This document shows, piece after piece, positions 42,953 through 45,639 of a stretch of 45,639 nt of DNA (positions within the stretch are counted from its first letter, which is position 1; each line of letters starts with the position of its first letter). The notes below the pieces were generated by a model that saw only the letters and a program-made list of their open reading frames with translations, was not told the origin of the DNA and made no database searches. Position numbers and translations under genes: made by a program. Source of the stretch: Selenomonas sp. (GTDB taxonomy: Bacteria > Bacillota > Negativicutes > Selenomonadales > Selenomonadaceae); the NCBI GenBank assembly GCA_022773585.1, contig JALEZZ010000055.1, forward strand, positions 1 through 45,639, read 5' to 3'.

Positions 42953-43148
42953 GCATATGCTTTCGGAACCCCCGGCCTCTCTGTGCATGTTGATCATATG
43001 CCGTCCGACACCATGTACTTCGTCAGCGCCGAGCAGCAAGTCGCTTTTCCAGAGCATGCACACGCAGGGTCATCAGTGGCAAATGCATCTTCACGGCAAA
43101 TGGCGAATCAAAGACCTACCAGCAAGGGGATACTTATGGAAACAATGA
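42953..43148 (+). pseudogene. Cupin-domain protein, degraded remnant
   Basis: The + strand reads DHMPSDTMYFVSAEQQVAFP then EHAHAG. After a deletion of about ten residues' worth of DNA it changes frame and continues GKCIFTANGESKTYQQGDTY. This is the cupin core (E-H-x-H, then GK..F...GE..TY..GD.Y). An in-frame TAG precedes the first part and there is no start or ribosome site. It ends close to the IS5-type transposase leader. Confidence 0.55.
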
Positions 43149-43230
43149 TTTAATCTGCCTACTGGAAAAGCGTCCTCTTACACGATACAATAAAGATGGG
43201 AACCGGTTATCGCGAAAGGAGGCTATCAAA

Positions 43231-44061
43231 ATGTCGAGAAGTGAATATGCTCATCGGAAACGGATTCCGAAACGGGAGACGTTTCTGCATCAAATGGACA
43301 ACATCATTCCATGGACTCGTTGGGGCGATTTCATCCGCCCCTTTTACCCGAATGGCAAACGGGGCCGTCCTCCGAAGGAAATCGAATGCATGCTTCGCAT
43401 GTACCTGATGCAGGTCTGGTTCAATCTGTCCGATGAAGGAATCGAAGATGCCGTTTATGACAGCTATTCCATGAAGAACTTCCTCAAATTGGATTTCCGC
43501 AAAGAGCAAGTCCCGGATGCAACGACGTTGCTGAAATTCCGGCACCTCTTGGAGGACCATGGCATTGGAGAAAAGATTTTCAACGACATCAATGCACGCC
43601 TCCTGGAGGTCGGGCTCATGATGAAGGGCGGCACCATTGTGGATGCCACAATCATCTCCGCACCAAGCTCGACGAAGAACGCAACCAACACGCGGGATTC
43701 CGAAATGCACCAGACGCGCAAGGGCAACCAGTGGTACCATGGGATGAAAATCCATTCCGGCGTAGATGCTGGAACGGGTTATGTTCACACCATCACAGCC
43801 ACGGCCGCCAACGTTCATGACATTTGCGAGACAAAGAAATTGCTGCGCGAAGACGATCACGTCATGTACGGGGATTCCGGGTATCTTGGCGTGGAAAAGC
43901 GCGAGGAAATCAAAGGAGACGAGCGGTTTTCCCATGTGGACTTCAGAATCGTCAAGCGGCCGTCGCAAAATTTCGTGCAAGGGCTCGCCATCATCATGTT
44001 CGTTGCACTCGAGCTGTCCGTCTGTTTTTGGCGAATCCTGCCGTCCAAGACGGTACAATGA
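43231..44061 (+). CDS. IS5-family transposase, altered or truncated C-terminus
   Basis: 276 residues. The N-terminal domain FYPNGKRGRPPKEIECMLRM is followed by the DDE core: GGTIVDATIISAPSSTKN (first Asp), HGMKIHSGVDAGTGYVHTIT, and YGDSGYLGVEKREE (second Asp). After FRIVKRPSQ the expected C-terminal region with the catalytic Glu (K.E..F...K) is replaced by a hydrophobic tail, so the transposase is probably inactive. GAAAGGAGG precedes the start. Clear terminal inverted repeats were not found. The 3' side joins directly to a MarR remnant, suggesting insertion plus deletion. Confidence 0.8.
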   Translation: MSRSEYAHRKRIPKRETFLHQMDNIIPWTRWGDFIRPFYPNGKRGRPPKEIECMLRMYLMQVWFNLSDEGIEDAVYDSYSMKNFLKLDFRKEQVPDATTLLKFRHLLEDHGIGEKIFNDINARLLEVGLMMKGGTIVDATIISAPSSTKNATNTRDSEMHQTRKGNQWYHGMKIHSGVDAGTGYVHTITATAANVHDICETKKLLREDDHVMYGDSGYLGVEKREEIKGDERFSHVDFRIVKRPSQNFVQGLAIIMFVALELSVCFWRILPSKTVQ

Positions 44062-44091
44062 ACTTTTGCATATTGGAATCCATCCAGCACG

Positions 44092-44279
44092 CGCCTCTAC
44101 CCCGATTCTGGCACGCTCTCGCCCATGCTGAAGCGGCTCGAAGCGATAGGCTATCTGACACGCGAGCGAAAAAAGACGACGAACGCATCGTCGTCGCAAA
44201 GCTGATGGAAGAAGGAAATGCACTCGAAAAGAAGTTCGAACCGGCTAACCTCGAAGATTGTCGCGAAAACCGTAGATGA
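44092..44279 (+). pseudogene. MarR/OhrR-family regulator, truncated and frameshifted remnant
   Basis: The frame reads RLYPDSGTLSPMLKRLEAIG then YLTRER, the recognition helix and wing of OhrR-like MarR regulators. At an A run (44168-44174) one A seems missing, and the frame shifts to KKDDERIVVAKLMEEGNALE. The N-terminal half was lost next to the IS5-type gene. Such regulators often control the flavodoxin or reductase gene next to them, here 44370-44861. Confidence 0.7.
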
Positions 44280-44369
44280 AATTCATCGGCGCGACGGCAC
44301 GGTTACGGCATCTTGTACTTACGCCAAAGCATGGCTGGAACGCCATCCACAGAAGGAGGATTCGATTTC

Positions 44370-44861
44370 ATGAAACATTTTGCTATCATCTATGATTCCA
44401 AGACGGGAACGACGAAGCAGGCTGCAGAATGGATTGCTAAAGGAATGCAAACGGTCGCGGACACAGAAGCACGCTACTTTTCCATCCCTGACGTCGAGCT
44501 GGAGTTCGTGCGAAACGCAAATGGTGTGCTGATTGGCGCGCCGACGTACTTCGCATCGCTCCCCGGCACGATGAAAGCATGGCTCGAAATCCACGCCAAA
44601 GAGCTCGGCCTTGCGGGCAAGCTCGGCGGCGCATTTGCGACCGAGCAATACATCCACGGCGGCGGAGAAGCAACCATCCAAGAGCTCCTGACGTTCGAAC
44701 TCTGCTGCGGCATGGCGGTCTATTCAGGCGGAGGATCGTTCGGCACGCCGTTCATCCACTTCGGGCCAGTCGGTCTGAGTGGAAACATCACCGATTTTCG
44801 TGAGCTGTTCCAGACGTACGGGAAACGGTTCGCGACATTTTGCAAGAATGGACAAAAATGA
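44370..44861 (+). CDS. Flavodoxin-family protein (NAD(P)H:quinone reductase / WrbA-like)
   Basis: 163 residues. The FMN phosphate-binding loop is IIYDSKTGTTKQAAEWIAKG near the N-terminus. Other flavin contacts are LIGAPTYFASLPGTMKAWLE and the GGAFATEQYIHGGGEATIQE segment (with the family's GG..T). AAGGAGG precedes ATG 44370. It is probably a short-chain electron carrier or quinone reductase for oxidative stress. Apparently intact although surrounded by remnants. A strong terminator follows. Confidence 0.88.
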   Translation: MKHFAIIYDSKTGTTKQAAEWIAKGMQTVADTEARYFSIPDVELEFVRNANGVLIGAPTYFASLPGTMKAWLEIHAKELGLAGKLGGAFATEQYIHGGGEATIQELLTFELCCGMAVYSGGGSFGTPFIHFGPVGLSGNITDFRELFQTYGKRFATFCKNGQK

Positions 44862-44888
44862 TTGCTGGATTGCGACAAAACAAAGAAG

Positions 44889-44924
44889 CCCAGGGCAGCA
44901 TCCATCATGAGGTGCTGCCCCGGG
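44889..44924. terminator. Terminator after the flavodoxin gene
   Basis: CCCAGGGCAGCA, 12 bases, TGCTGCCCCGGG, followed by TTTGTC; 28 bases after the stop. Confidence 0.75.
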
Positions 44925-44940
44925 TTTGTCATATATAGAA

Positions 44941-45057
44941 ACTGGCCAGCCCATTACAAAAAACTATTGCGTCTTCTGGAAAACATCAAACCGCAATCCC
45001 TACGCCGAAGAATTTGCACGGCTGCTCCAAGCGGCCTTTTCAATCCCTCAAAAATAA
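44941..45057 (+). pseudogene. LysR-family regulator, 3' remnant
   Basis: TGQPITKNYCVFWKTSNRNP followed by YAEEFARLLQAAFSIPQK and TAA. This matches the C-terminal end of LysR effector domains (W.VFWK..NR.PY...F..LL). No upstream part is present. The end overlaps the convergent DUF3592-like gene by 10 bases. Confidence 0.6.
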
Positions 45058-45479
45058 CCGCATCCCCCGGCAGCAAAGACAATCGCCAGGACGAGCGCCA
45101 CGATGGCAATGCCGAAGCTGTTGCCGCTGTCGTCCTCCTGCCGGGCATACTGTCCTACATAGCATTTCGCAGGATTGGCCGGGTCGTAGTGGACTTCTTC
45201 TTCGTCCCACATTTCCATGCCCGTATCGGTCTCCGCCTGATAAGACTTTCCGTCCACTTCGTAAACAAACGTTGCACGGTAGTACCTGGTGTAATGGAAC
45301 CAGAATTTGACGTACGTCTCCTGCGCGACTTTCTTTCCCTTCGTCTCGCCCGTATATGCTTCCTCGAGCACATCGGTCTCCGCATCTGCGCGGTTCCATT
45401 CCTCTACGCCGGCCTTCGCGTAAAAGACAAAGACGACGGCTGCGACAAGCGCCACGATCAAAAACACCAATCGATGCAT
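45048..45479 (-). CDS. DUF3592-like small membrane protein
   Basis: 143 residues with an N-terminal membrane helix (LVFLIVALVAAVVFVFYA), an extracytoplasmic beta-rich domain (TYVKFWFHYTRYYRATFVYE, then GKSYQAETDTG) and a second helix at the C-terminus (FGIAIVALVLAIVFAAGGCG). This resembles DUF3592 proteins; function unknown. ATG 45479 has GAGGGAGG upstream. The left end of an ISL3-type element begins 27 bases upstream of the start codon, so its native promoter has probably been displaced. Confidence 0.75.
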   Translation of the reverse strand: MHRLVFLIVALVAAVVFVFYAKAGVEEWNRADAETDVLEEAYTGETKGKKVAQETYVKFWFHYTRYYRATFVYEVDGKSYQAETDTGMEMWDEEEVHYDPANPAKCYVGQYARQEDDSGNSFGIAIVALVLAIVFAAGGCGYF

Positions 45480-45505
45480 CTTTCCTGCCTCCCTCTGAAA
45501 ATTTT

Positions 45506-45639
45506 GGTTCAATCACAAAACTTGTGGGATTGAATAGTTTCGAAGAATAATTCATGTTGTCAAAAAAGAAGACATCCGCTAAGATGTGGAAATGCATATC
45601 GACAATGTAAATCCACACAAAGGAATGTCCTCTCCATGG
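45506..45639 (+). mobile_element. ISL3-family insertion sequence, left end (partial)
   Basis: GGTTCAATCA-CAAAACT-TGTGGGAT (45506-45530) matches the terminal repeat at 216-240. About 100 bases of AT-rich leader follow, with a small GACATCC/GTGG stem and AAGGA (45620-45624) before ATG at 45625 or 45636, where a transposase gene probably begins at the window edge. The transposase itself is outside the window. Confidence 0.6.

Noticed and set aside
42857..43063. Nitroreductase fragment on the - strand (ending GPQPWHFTMRATA)
   Set aside because: The match is limited to one short motif and the better-supported cupin remnant overlaps it on the other strand.
1..45639. Composite transposon bounded by the two ISL3 ends
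   Set aside because: Forty-five kilobases of housekeeping genes (dnaB, serS, rplI) between the ends makes mobilisation as a unit implausible; both elements are only partly visible.
1..45639. CRISPR arrays, tRNA or rRNA genes, prophage
   Set aside because: No regularly spaced repeats, no tRNA-like or rRNA-like stretch and no phage structural genes were recognised; the DUF5131 protein alone is not evidence of a prophage.

Overview
The window looks like a chromosomal stretch from a GC-rich member of the Negativicutes (Bacillota with a diderm envelope), most likely a Selenomonadaceae relative such as Selenomonas or Mitsuokella. The reasons are the block DUF2232-gdpP-rplI-Lon-like protease-dnaB (Bacillus-type order with a Lon-like gene inserted), [FeFe]-hydrogenase maturases, strong C/G preference at third codon positions, and an RND pump, as expected in a diderm. 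The genus is an inference; no rRNA or tRNA gene was recognised.

Layout. 1-240 is the right end of an ISL3-family element that replaced the 3' end of an RpiR regulator gene (176-1024). 1228-9058 is one leftward operon: DUF2232 membrane protein, c-di-AMP phosphodiesterase GdpP, ribosomal protein L9, Lon-like protease, DnaB helicase and RmlD. serS, an exported protein and hydF follow (9230-12948, leftward), then rightward an HD-GYP protein and two proteins of unknown function (13169-15450). 15463-20232 mixes a broken DUF1703-type AAA ATPase, a WYL remnant, a DUF1848 protein, a 79-residue orphan with a structured leader, hydE and an exported protein. metA (leftward) and a degenerate-GGDEF/EAL protein (rightward) diverge at about 21.4 kb. 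23298-25793 has a RelBE-type toxin-antitoxin pair, a frameshifted LysR gene and a QueG-like Fe-S protein. 26075-30700 is an RND pump locus with its TetR regulator and two matching operators, but both pump genes are damaged. 30799-39663 carries housekeeping and metabolic genes: lysC, uraA, a RluA-type synthase, pepC, gdhA, a LUD-domain protein, a broken radical SAM gene, a DUF5131-like protein and a hemerythrin-like protein. 39730-42772 is a divergent trio: ATP-grasp ligase plus esterase facing a nitrilase-superfamily amidase. 42773-45057 is a gene graveyard (cupin, IS5-type transposase, MarR and LysR remnants around an intact flavodoxin). 45048-45479 is a small DUF3592-like membrane protein, and at 45506 the left end of another ISL3-type element begins.

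Three themes stand out. (1) Regulation is unusually legible: gdhA and the LUD gene share a palindrome that forms the same promoter on both strands; the TetR gene and its pump carry near-identical operators; several sigma-70-type promoters have 17-bp spacers. (2) Gene decay is pervasive: internal deletions, an amber codon, truncated remnants and three single-base frameshifts. All three frameshifts are explained by one missing base in a homopolymer, so sequencing error must be excluded for them. (3) Intergenic space holds palindromic repeats: a GC-rich TTCGGG family and two larger MITE-like palindromes.

The best candidates for something undescribed are the ATP-grasp/esterase/nitrilase trio, the symmetric gdhA/LUD promoter, and the 79-residue gene with its two-hairpin leader.
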